Shown piece by piece: positions 38,152 to 49,900 of a stretch of 64,000 nt of DNA. The notes under the pieces were generated by a model. The model did not search any database, was not told where the DNA came from, and was given only the letters and a program-made list of their open reading frames with translations. A program made the position numbers and the translations under genes. The stretch spans positions 28,404,702-28,468,701 of the forward strand of contig CM046309.1 in assembly GCA_025267735.1 (NCBI GenBank), read 5' to 3'. The stretch is from Mactra quadrangularis. Its lineage: Eukaryota > Mollusca > Bivalvia > Venerida > Mactridae. Positions within the stretch are counted from its first letter, which is position 1; every line of letters begins with the position of its first letter.

Positions 38152-41100
38152 ATGGCGACTTTCTTTGGAGAAATATTGCCGTCTTTTTCAAGGGCTGTTG
38201 ATGATGATGACGAGGAAGAAGATTTACCTAATGTCGCCACGTATGTATCAAAAAGAATATAAATCAGTTTGACTCACATTTTAGTGTATGCCATTGCGTA
38301 GATACTTTGTTATTGGTCTGAAATCGAATGACTGTGCTATTTTCATGTGTTTTCGCGACGTTCAAAGGCCATTGTACATGTACGTAACTAGTGCCATTGT
38401 TGAGTCACCATTTTTGATAAATCAATATATTGACTTATGTTTGTTCTGCCTTTCTGCCATATTGTTTATTTTTGCCGCAGTAATTAATGCAGCTTTACAC
38501 AGCATTTCATTATAGTCCTATAAGACCCTCCATAACTCATTTCACATTGTGACATTATTCTGTTACGGCAGGGTCTTATCGGCTTCCATATAGTTTGATG
38601 TAGCAAAACGAGCACGGATTGTTTGCGCGATTTAAACGAGTGAAATTCATTATTATTAAGCAATTTCCTAAACAAACCTTATAAGACCGCTAGAACATAC
38701 AATAGTTAATCACATTATAATATAAGAATTACAATAGGTCACCTCAGCAAGTAGGAATATTCTATTGTTTCCGTTAAGTCCAAAAAATCCTGTCTTTCAT
38801 TTTTAAAACAACGCTAAATTCCAGTCATCCGGTACCATTTCCCGAATCGTTACTAATAAACGCCATTTAGTCGTACCAATCCGGATTACAAATTTGATTA
38901 TTCTTAATTTTCGGGAGACAAAAAATATAGCTAAATGCAACTATTATTGTGTTAATTGAATTGTTAGAAAGTAATTTTGTTTCAACGAGGACGGAAAAAA
39001 TGTTAAGTACAAATGTTTTGAATTTGTAATCCGGATTCAAAACGGATTGTGTGGCGTTTATCATGACCAGTCTGGTATCGGTTACGGCTTAATCGAACTT
39101 TAGTGTTAGAAGTATTCAAGACGAAAGTCTGGAGTTTTGAGTTACGGAAACAATGGATTAATTCTACAAAATAAGGTTGGTTATTTTATATCTTATGTTG
39201 TAATATGCTAGATAAATGTTTCTATTAGTGTTAGGAATGGGTAAAACAAAATTATTTTTGAAAAATATTGAATAATGCTCGCTTTTGTCGCGCAAGGAAA
39301 TCCCTGCGCATTTTGCTACATCAACCTGTATGGAAGTCGCTAAGACCCTACGTAACAGAAGCAATGTCCAAATGAAAAATAAGTTACGGAGGGTTTTATA
39401 TATTATGGCCTTTTTTTCCTTATATAACAGGGGCCGTTAACAGGCACCTTCCCCTCTTGAAGAGGAGTTTACCTTTGATATTTTGTTCCCCTTTCTGTGA
39501 AATTGCGATAAAATTTCCCCAAATGTTCTATATATAAAAAGGACCAAGGCTCCTTCCCCAAGTACTGAAAAAAAGCTCTGATATAGGACTACATTTCATT
39601 ACAAAGCGATACATATAGATATGCTCAGGAAACTCACCCCTGGTCATGCATTGTGTAAAGAACCCCTCAAAACAACCAAGTTGATTTTTTTATTGTGACT
39701 GTAATTAATGATTATTTTTAAGTCTGGATTAATATTTTTACAATTTTTACTTAAAAGTGAAACATGATTATTTTTGTTCATTTTATTGATGAAAGTTAAT
39801 ACTTAAGATTGTTGATGATATTAGTTTGGAACTTACTGGTTTGACATTTGCTTGTTTATATACGAAACTTGTAGGACTTTGTATTCTTTCCATGAAATGT
39901 TCTTAACTTTTTTACTGGAAATGTCTCATAATTTATTTGTAGAACTAATGTAAGATGGTCACCTCTTGTCAGAGCAGAGTTGTTACAGATTCCAGATGGC
40001 AAATTACCATGTCAGACATTAATTGTTGCTGATGGTCCAGCTGCCGCTGGTAAGTCAGGGTTCAACATTTACTCTTTTAAACAGGGATTCCAAAGGAATC
40101 CCTAGTCAGTTATTCAAAGATTACTCCTTAGCGTAAGGATTCCTCAAATAAAAAAAAAATGGATACAGGTTTGCATTTACCATTAATTTGAGCACATGGC
40201 AATTTTTCAGGGATCCTGAAGGAATCCAAAGCTAAAATCACTGAGGTTCCTCCAAAGTTTTTGGGATCCTCCGAATCCTGAGACACAGTAAGTGTCAAAA
40301 CCTGTAAGTAAAATAAAAAAAAATGTTAAAGTCACTTGCTTTAAAGTGTTTTCTACATTATGATGGATTTGTATTAGATGTATAAATAGACTATATCCAG
40401 AATTCAAATATTTGGATTTTTCCCTCCGGTACAAACAGACTTTCACCGTTACAATGAAAACTTGTGTACAAAGAACAATATGATTTTATCCTTAGTTCAT
40501 ATTATTTAGCAATAATGTGTAGAAAACTTTGTTTGTACCGCCTGTGCAGGGACGGAAAAACCCATAAATTTGAATTTATTTAAAGCTATTTTGTCTTTTA
40601 TAGGACTGTTGCTGTAGGTGCCAGACACAATGTTTCCTTCTAAATGAATATATATATATATAGAACCGGTATTTAATGCCTGCTTGACAGTCATAGTTTC
40701 CAAACAGATACCACACTCACAAAAAATGATTGATTGTCAAAATGTCTTCACTTTCTGCTATAGAAGGGATTATTTTGTATAAAAAAAACAACAATTCTTT
40801 TTATTAGAAAGAAATTGATCTTTAATTAATGAAATAGTTCAATAAATTGTATATTTAATGTATGCTTTGCTTATTCACACAATTTTCAATAGCATTATAT
40901 ATTTCTCTCATATTTCACAGGATTTGCTCAAGCATTCATACTGAATGATGACTACTATATTATCGGTGCTATATTCAGTGGAATGGAAGAAAATGATGTG
41001 AATACATTTGACCAAAAATCACCAACTGATAAAACTTGTTACATATACAGATCTACACAAGTTCCTGATGCATTTTTATGCTTGTGTAAAACTGATGTTA

Positions 41101-43204
41101 GTGCAGAGCAATCTTATTCTTTTACTGAACAGGTAGGGGTTTTACTATTTTGATACCTTAAAACTTTTTGTATTTTATGATATAGCACAATTCGTAATGA
41201 ACAGTATCTGTGGTCAAATGAAGGTTTTAATTCTTAACTGTAAACCATTGTGAACACATTTTGCACATATTGTTTACTCTAAAGTTAGACTTGTAAAGTT
41301 TTTTTGCAAGACTGATCGTAAGTACTCGGGTTAAGGTTATATTCAAGGTCATTCACAAGAAACCATGAGTTGCTCAAAATGTATTGCAATCTCAGGATGT
41401 ATTTTGGTTTCAATATACAAGAGTATACGGAATTCTGAATAAAGCTTTTAAATTTAAGAAGCTTTCGTAAAACTTAATTATCAGTTATCTCTCGCATGTT
41501 TTTATTTTGTTCATGATTTTACTCTCTTGTTTTTTGGATCACCCTCCCTTAACAAAATACTTTCTATGATCAATTTGTTTTGTTTTTTCATGTGTTTTTT
41601 TTTTATTTACTGTTTTGCTGGACACATAAAATGAGATGTTTTCTATGATATTTTTTGGGGGTATATTTTCAGCTATTTTCATGTATTAATACAAAATCTA
41701 AGTATTTCTACATGTCAATAATGTGTTCATGTATGACCAGTGAGTATAAATCTGATGTACCTGTATCTGACATGAAAACACCATTTTTACGAGCTCTGAA
41801 AACAACACAATTTGTAGGAGTTCCACCATGTAAATACTTGGAGCAACCAAATCTTGTATCTGGTCTTCCTGCACAGTGTAAGTAATGGTTGTTTGAATAG
41901 ATTCAATTGTTTTAGACCTTTTAACTAAATTAATTTTGTATTTATTCCCATTACCTTACATTTCTTGATTTGTTTCTTATTAAAACTTGATTTTATTCAG
42001 AATTCAGCCTTGAATGGGCTTTCCATAGGGTATGAACAAGACAAGTTTTTACCACTGCATCGAAAATGCATGTTTAAAACAATAGAATGTGATCTTGTGT
42101 GGTTATTTTTTCAGCAATAATGTGTAAAAATTTTGTTTGTTCCAAGTGAATGTATGTAAAAAAAACCCACACATTTCAGTTCCATTTTACATCAGGATAC
42201 TAAGTTCAATTTGAGATTTTTTATGATTACTTGTGTATTACATATGATAACTCAACTGTTGCAACTGTGGACCAGACAGCTTGGCTGTGCTCAGTTTTAT
42301 ACTGCTCATCTACTACAGACCTAAGCAAGCACATGGTCAAATACTTGTCTACAAATTTTACACATATATTTTAACACTTGACCATAGGGCCAGACAAGCT
42401 TGTAATAGTTAACCTTTGCAGTATTGATGTAAGGTATCTGTTTAAACCTAATGACCAGTGATCATATGAACTTCTTATAAAATACAATGATTCAAAGCAC
42501 CAATTATTCATGCCATTATGTTATTTGTATTTTCAGTATTGACATATGCCCAGATAAATGAGGTTAAAGCCATATTATATATATGTTATACAGAGACGAT
42601 TTACTTAGATTCTGCTTCTATGAAGATATTTAAACCATTACTTGATTGCACACCCTTCAAAGATTTGGTTCATGTAAATATTAAACATTTTTATCCTTTA
42701 TAGATGTTATAGGATTTACCCTTTTCTTGTAGAACAGCAGGGCACTGCATCTTACTCCTTTTATCTTGTTCATGTTCTTTCTTCTCTTTATTATCAATGA
42801 AAAACTGTAGAAAAGAAATTGATTTACTTACATGTATATTGATGCCTGCATTTCCATGGTCAATGTGTCATACCCCTATATACTGCATTCTGATACTTTT
42901 TTTGAGCTCTTAAATTGTCTTCTTTAACTATTACTATTTATATTGGAAGTGAAATGGTTTCAAGTGACCGAAACATAACAAAAAGCTTTAAAAATTATGA
43001 CAATGCCATCTCAAGTGCTTTTTAATATAAATGAACTATTTTCTAAATCCACGTGTAATTTGTAATTCTTTTAAAGTTGCTTATAAAAATTGTATTGTTT
43101 ATGGTTATCATATTTTTTTCTCTTTTCAGTTAAATCCTAAAGGTGATGAAGTTATTAATAGTTTAGTGGATATGTACTCAATGAAAAATACAATGTACTT
43201 GTGA
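38152..43204 (+). CDS. PSMG1: Proteasome assembly chaperone 1 (PAC1)
   Basis: Six exons: 38152-38240, 39943-40049, 40921-41132, 41673-41877, 42537-42673 and 43130-43204 (TGA). Total 825 nt, 274 residues, against 288 in human. All introns are GT-AG and phases match. Recognised from the start MATFFGEILPSFSRA followed by an acidic run (human MAATFFGEV), the PFLRALKTTQF..LEQPNLVSGLPA segment in exon 4, and ILYICYTETIYLDSASMKIFKPLL in exon 5. Family knowledge: PSMG1 pairs with PSMG2 in cytosol and ER-associated pools and holds alpha subunits together during 20S ring assembly. The C-terminal peptide ends NTMYL, in the place where the family has a hydrophobic/Tyr-containing tail that inserts into alpha-subunit pockets. 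The first ATG (AACAACATGG) is the only sensible start. Confidence 0.93.
39405..39580 (-). mobile_element. CAGGGC..TTTTTTTC element, copy 2, in PSMG1 intron 1
   Basis: GGCCTTTTTTTCCTTATATAACAGGGG at the left (described by its ends; first two bases mutated) and GAAAAAAAGCTCTG at the right, flanks ATATT/ATATA. 176 bp; same internal segments as the other copies. Confidence 0.72.
40402..40575. mobile_element. ATTCAAAT-ended inverted-repeat element in PSMG1 intron 2
   Basis: Left ATTCAAATATTTGGATTTTT and right inverse AAAAACCCATAAATTTGAAT give about 20-25-bp imperfect TIRs; 174 bp with the internal phrase GCAATAATGTGTA. Related sequence lies at 11925-12090 and, more decayed, at about 42035-42185. 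Confidence 0.65.
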
Positions 43205-44427
43205 TAATGAACATCTGATTTTAGGAATGCCTCTGAAGAGTTTTCTCTATCACTGTGTGAACTTCTTGTCACCTCACAAAAAGGATTAATTATTTCTATA
43301 CAGTATGATATATTATTAGCCAATTGTATAGTGTACTCAAAGTTGCTGGCTGGATGAGTATAGTGTACACACAGTTGCTGGCTAAATGATGTTATGGATA
43401 GGTTGGCATCTGGTATGTCTACCCAAACAGTTTTGATCTGATTTTTATCTAACTTGGGAAAACTATTTGTTGCAAGGTTAGCCTAGATTTGAAAACAAAG
43501 GACAATTTATCAAGAGACACTTGTTTAATATTTTTCTTGAATTGCTTGACTGGTGAATTTTGAAATCTTATTAATGGATGAACCTTCATAGAGATTCATT
43601 CCCTATTAGTTTTGCTTTATGGGTCTCCCTGCTGGCTAGGGAAGATGCCCTTTAAGTGTAGCACTCTGTACATAGTTGATAAGCTCTGATGTCATTTGAT
43701 TTAGTCCCTCTGCAATGTTCCATCTATAATGGTCTTAAAAATAAGGGGTTCAAGATGAAAATTATGGCCATGCATAAGCAGCCTTTTTTCATTTCATTGA
43801 GAATGAGTCCTGTACCCCTCTAATTTGGATTTTTTAGCCGTCAATGAACAAGTATTTTGTGTTTAAAAACAGAAAATTCACTGTACAATATCTGCATCAT
43901 TCGACCTTTTAACAATACAGTACCATATTTAATAGGCCTAACAAGAAATGGGGTATATTGTAGTCAGGTCATTGACCATATTTTAAACTCCTACAAATTG
44001 TCGTTTGAAGTAATCTTTGGTCACTTAATCTACTTAAGTTTTATGCAAATGTGATCAAAATTACAAGCAACTTAGTTACAGTATAATATCATTGATCATT
44101 ATAAGTTTGTGTTGGAGACTAGCCTTAAAATTTCCCTGGTGTGGATGGTGTAATGTTTTCATGATGGACATCCAATGGTGATCATGTAATATTAAAGCAT
44201 AAAGTTAAGTTACTAGACTTGATTAAACTGTTCTTACAATTGAACAAATATTTCTTAAATTGTGTTCATAATTTTGATCCAAAAGGAAAGTTTAGTGATT
44301 ACCAATCCAGTAAATATCAATCATTTGGACTAGATATAATCTCAAGTATGACAACACTGAATTAGCTGAAACCAGTACGTCTAGAAACCAAATGAATTTG
44401 ATCCTTTCTAATTTTATGCTACATATA

Positions 44428-45039
44428 TTAGCTTGACTGTTCGAAGAATAGTGGGGCTATTCTACTCAGCTGTGCATTGACGTCGGTGTTGGAGTAGCAC
44501 TTCTTGGTTAAGTTTTTAGGTGCAACATTTTTATATCTTTTATATCTTTGCAACTACTGAAGGGATTCACTTAAAACTTCACACATGTCTACAGGGTTAC
44601 CATTGGATGTCAAATATCAAGTTACATAACTCTTGGATGAATTTGGACTGAATTATGGCCCTTGGAAATTTCTTGGTTAAGTTTTTAGGTGCAACATTTT
44701 TTCTTTGCAACAACTGAAGGGATTCACTTGAAACCTCACACATATCTATGGGGTTACCATTGGAGGTCAAATACCAAGTTACATAACTCTTGGATGAATT
44801 TGGACTGAATTATGGCCCTTATATACTTAGAAATTTCTTGGTTAAGTTTTTAGGTGCAACACTTTTTCTTTGCAACTACTAAAGGGATTCACTTGAAACT
44901 TCACACATGTCTTCGGGGTTACTAATTGAAGGTCAAATACCAAGTTGCATAACTGCAGCATGTGTTTTGATTGGTTGTTGCTGTCGTTTACACGAATACC
45001 CCCGAAAAGTCGAGCGCGCTGTCTGTGGACTGCTCTTGT
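44428..45039 (-). mobile_element. Bivalve-type element with internal tandem array, copy 2
   Basis: Reversed relative to copy 1: TTAGCTTGACTGTTCGAAG at 44428 is the inverse of the AGTCGAGCTAA end, followed by CGACGT-containing sequence. GTCGAGCGCGCTGTC..GCTCTTGT at about 45010-45039 is the inverse of the ACAAGAGC start. It contains about three units of 160-185 bp (phrase CTTGGTTAAGTTTTTAGGTG at about 44502, 44671 and 44837). Confidence 0.72.
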
Positions 45040-45439
45040 TGTAACACTTCTTTTAACAAGTTTAGTAAAGACTTCATTGTTTATGATATTGTGAATAAAT
45101 CTATTGAATAAATGCTCATATTGTTTATTTATTTAGTCTTGTAACTATTAAATTGAAAGCTGTATCTATGGTTTTTACCGTAATATAATTTGGCATCCAG
45201 TTACAGCAGTTTTCTATCCTTTGAAATTTGGCAGTCATTCATGTAGAAAATATGTGTAGCTAAGCTGTTGTCAATACAGCAATTTTATGTCAGTACTTGC
45301 AAGAAACAAGTCCAGAAAAATCTTCTGTCTATGTTAGGAATGAAAAAATGAAACAAGTGGTGTCTCTCACAACAACTAGTCGCTCACATCTAGCATTTGA
45401 TGTTCCTGAGAATACATTTGCAAATGTAGGTTTGATTTT

Positions 45440-45726
45440 TGTTGGCTTCAACACCATAGCAACATATAAAGGTCATATCATGGCATTCTATCAACCTACA
45501 TGCCATTCTTGGAAATGCTAAATCTCTAAATTTAACTGTTTATCAGTTATTTGATGCATACTTTCATCAGTCCCAGACAACTGCCCTGTATGATGTAGAA
45601 TCAGTGGTAGGTGGAAGAAGGGCTTTTCAAATCATTTCATGACCAAGCTCCACTAAAGTATGCTAGGAAATAGAACCTACCACCCCTTGTTCTGTAGATT
45701 TATGCTTCATACTGAGCTAGCCTGGT
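45440..45726 (-). repeat. tRNA-derived SINE, family B, inverse
   Basis: Runs from ACACCATAGCAACATATAAA to GAGCTAGCC, the complement of the GGCTAGCTC A box. Shares TTTCATGACCAAGCTCCAC and GAATCAGTGGTAGG with the family. Confidence 0.7.
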
Positions 45727-46954
45727 AACTAAATTTGATGAAATGCTGATTCAATAGTAGGTCTAGAATTAACCTGCTTCAGTAATTCCTCATGAGCACC
45801 AGTGCTAAACTCTCATCCTCTGCAAAGACAGTTTCTGGCTAATTTCACCACTGTCTGTAGCTAGGCTCAAAACTACAAAACTGTAGGCAAGAGACTTCAC
45901 TGAATATCAGTTGTCAACCTTCAGCTTTGAACTGTGAAGGTGGCTCAATTTAACAAGTAATAAGACAATGTATTTTTGTTATTTTTTATTCAGATTTTAC
46001 TCAGCATTACAAGATATTAAGAAATACATACACAAAAATAACAAACTTAGAGTAGACAATACAGTTGGTCAATGATTAATATCAAGAAGCAAAATTAAAG
46101 CAAGTGATCAGAGACAAATGTTATTTAATAAGAATTATGTTGCTTTTTTGCTCATTAAATGTAATCAAATAGTAAAATAAATGTTAATGTCTAATTTAGA
46201 GAGGAGTAAATCAGGACAATATTTATCTCCATTTCAGTAAATAAATACTACTAGAAAGGTACGAAACAAAACTTAGATTATTAAAGCATTTACAACAATG
46301 ATTCAAAGCTTCATAAAAAATTTTTTGTTGCCTTCTTAAATTGGCCCTCAAATCTGGCAGTATTAAACAACAAGTGCAAAGTTAATGTTTTGGTCGTATT
46401 ACAGGTCATGAATATTAATGTTCTTTAAACAGTGGACTGCCTACATATAAAGAAATTTAAGTATAAAAAATCAAAGTATATATTTCAAGCAAAAACTTTC
46501 TCAATCCAGATGTAAATTTCATTCATTGATTTTTTAACACCAGATGATACGGCGTCAACTGCTTCTGATAACTGTCATTCATGTCTATTCTAACTTATAA
46601 TTCACAAAATCTTAAGTCAAGTGGTTCTATATATTTCACATTTTAAAGCAACAGCAGATATTTGCATTTTGTTTTGAATTCCTCAGAGGTCAAACTTATT
46701 CAATGATGATCACAAAAGGCTTAAATTTACCGATTCCGTTGAAACTTTGCAGCTGCGATTAAATCTCTCAAACATCCAATCAAACATCCATAACACATCA
46801 GTCACATAAAATTTTAATACAAAGTCACACATTGACCTTAATGCATGACAAACACTAAGAACTGCAACTCTGGATCAAGATTGACGAAAAAAAAGAATTC
46901 TTTTATAAATGAGTAACCAATTTTTCACTATACTTAGAATACTCCTTAAAACAA

Positions 46955-49900
46955 CTACTCGGACTTTTCAAGTGCCTTCAATCTTTCCAGCAATGGAGGA
47001 TGGGAGAAATGCCATGTTGAATAAAGCCAGTCATTAACTGGAAAACCTAAATTGTCTTTATTTAGTTTTATAAGAGCAGATTTCAATGCATTGGTGAACT
47101 TGAGTTTCTTGGCAAAGTTGTCAGCTTGGAATTCAAACATTCTTGATAACATGGTAACACAGAATGATAGAACCTGAAATAGAATGAAAAGATAAAGTGA
47201 GTATGTAGGATAGGCATGAAAGTTAAATACTGATAAACAAGCATTCATAGTTGTTTATGTTTTCTTTCAAGAATATTCAAGCCTATATCTCTCAACAGAA
47301 CATTTTTTACCTTTCATGGCAAGTCATAACACCCTGCAGAGATACCAAGTACATATCTTCCAGTCCTGCAATGCGAGTGTAATTTTTTTCATCAGGGGAA
47401 CTTGAATAATGTCAATAAGCGGCATAGGACAGGTTGTAGTGGCAAGTGGCTGGATGACAGATCCTTTTCAAACAATAACAAGAAGCGCCGCAATTGGACC
47501 AAACCAGGTTTTCAACAACCAAGTTTTGATGTGACAGGAATGAGAAATGAAAGATGGCAGTGGAGAAAAATGATGCTGTTAAAAAACAACATGGATACAA
47601 ATCATTCATTTGAAAGCAGCAAAATCAATACATGCAACATGAAGCAATAACGTGGAAACTGAATTTTTATTTTAGCAACAGTGACCTTGACCACAGACAA
47701 TTGGGTAGCAATCCCAAGCTGCCTCTTGATATCAGCTACCAATACACCAAGTTTGGTGTCAATAGGTCAAAGCAAAGTAAAGTTATTGAGCGGAAACTGA
47801 ATTTCTATTTTTAGTGTCAGTGACCTTGACCTTGATCACAGACACCTGGGTAGCAATCCCAAGCTGTCTCTTGATATAAGCTACCCATACACCAAGTTTG
47901 GTGTCAATAGGCCAAAGCAAACTAAAGTTATTGAGCAGAAACCAAAAGTTGATGCCTGCCCGTCTACCCGCCCGCCTGCTCGTCGACTTCGGCATTAAAA
48001 TAACCCGGTTTTCGTTGAAAACCTGGTTAAAAATTCAAAGGCAGTTGAACTTTACTTATTTTTGTTGCATAAACTAAATGGTTTTTTTCACATTTTGGTT
48101 GAGCTCTTCACTTCAAGTACCGGGTTGGGCCTTTGAAATAGGCCAGTTAGGGCACAATTTGTCCTCTGGACAAAAATGACGAATCTTTACCCAGTGCTGT
48201 GATTAAGAATTTAACTAAGATTCCTAGATATGCCACTGAGCTACTCATTTACCACTATATTCTGACTTTCACTTTTCTTAATAGTACATTTATGATTTCC
48301 ATGTAAAATAATGTGTCTTGACCTAACCAATTCAAATATTGTAACTAATATATTTTGGCTGGAGGCTTATACTTCTAAGTACAGAAATCTTAAAATCTTG
48401 AAAATACTATCAGTTGATCTAAAATCTCAAAATAAAACAGATGATCTCCATATCATCCCACTATACATATTGAACTTACCTCATTGTAAGGTGAGAACAC
48501 ATACTGGAATATAATAATTAGACCAATCAAAGTAGGTCTAGTATTAAATCCAAATGCTGAATATAACACTTGTTGATCAATCAAGAAAGCAAAGGCAGCA
48601 AAACAAAGGAAGGAATTAACCTGAAAAAACAATAGTTATATAATATAATATTAACTACATTACATGTATAAAAAATAAACAACTTGTACACCCATATTTG
48701 AACTAAAGCCTTATACAAGATTTTTACATGAACTATTTTAACTGGTGCACAATAGCCTCCATTAGATTGTATAAAAAAAACAAAATTTTGAAAATAAACA
48801 TCAAGACTCAACTTAAATTGTCATCATTTATTCAGTAATTAACAAGTTGTAAAAGATCCTTTATGCAAGAAAAAAGTAAAAATTCAAAAAAAGTTCTTGG
48901 CGACGAACATATTGTTTATGCCAATAAAATATTTTGACTTTGACATAATTATCATTGTATAGGTAACATTTTGTTTATACTTCTGCATGGGAAATGAATT
49001 CCAGTTGAAGTTATTGAACAATTATTACTATACCTGAGATATGACAAGATTCTTAACGATATGTCCAAGTTTCCAATGTCCAAGTTCATGTGAAAGTACA
49101 GCTAAGATTTCTTCATTATTACATCCTTGTTTCTTATGTTCTTTAGGTTTATCTTCATTGACTTCTTTCTTTTCTTCTTCTACATTCTCATCAGTACCTT
49201 CAGTCTCAGCTTTGTCCTTTAATATACAAAATTACGTTAAATCATAGTACTTTACGCCCCTTTTAGACTTTTTTCAGTAACAACACCATAAAGCAACAGT
49301 GTTTTTTAGGCTATTTTGGGGCTGAAATTAGAATTCCACCTTCCCTGAAATATATTTTCTCTGTTCTTACCCTCCAGTGGCTGACAACTTTCCCACCAAA
49401 TGGAGTGGTGACAGGGATTATGACCATAGATAATATTTCATGACCAAACTCAACAGAGGTATGAAGAAATTGAACCTATGGTGATGATGATCCCTAGATT
49501 TTTGAAACAGCATTGAAATGTGGTCAGGGTGTAATGGTTAACCAATATACCTGTTAATATTGCAATACACATTCTTAGGGTTTTCAACCGGTTCATTTTT
49601 CCTTGAACCAGTTTTTGTGGTTATGAGTCGTACTGTTAGTTTTTATCATTATCTGAATATTATTAATATTATTATATTATCTAATATGGATTGAATAATT
49701 TGATTACTTGAAAAGCTTACACTGCTTTAATAGTTTAAACATTTAGTCAATTGAGAGAAAAAAATCTTCAATAGTCTGTTTCAAAACACACATTTTTCTA
49801 ACATATAGATAATTTTACTCAAAAATTCAAACATTTGAATTAGAGATCATTTGAAAATTCACAAAATTTATGCATCTAATGGTGATCCAATTAGGGCAGT

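Larger units (their letters stand above)
43205..46954. other. Convergent intergenic region between PSMG1 and ZMPSTE24
   Basis: Holds the 3'UTRs of both genes. Plus-strand AATAAA signals at about 45093-45110 could serve PSMG1. A minus-strand AATAAA near 45984 (plus-strand TTTTTTATTC) could serve ZMPSTE24, giving about 1 kb of 3'UTR. Also contains a bivalve-type repeat element (44428-45039) and a SINE (about 45440-45726). No coding gene is seen. Confidence 0.4.

Noticed and set aside
47402..47995. ORFs of 60-82 codons in the ZMPSTE24 intron
   Set aside because: They lie on a tandem-bearing repeat element and change frame between units.
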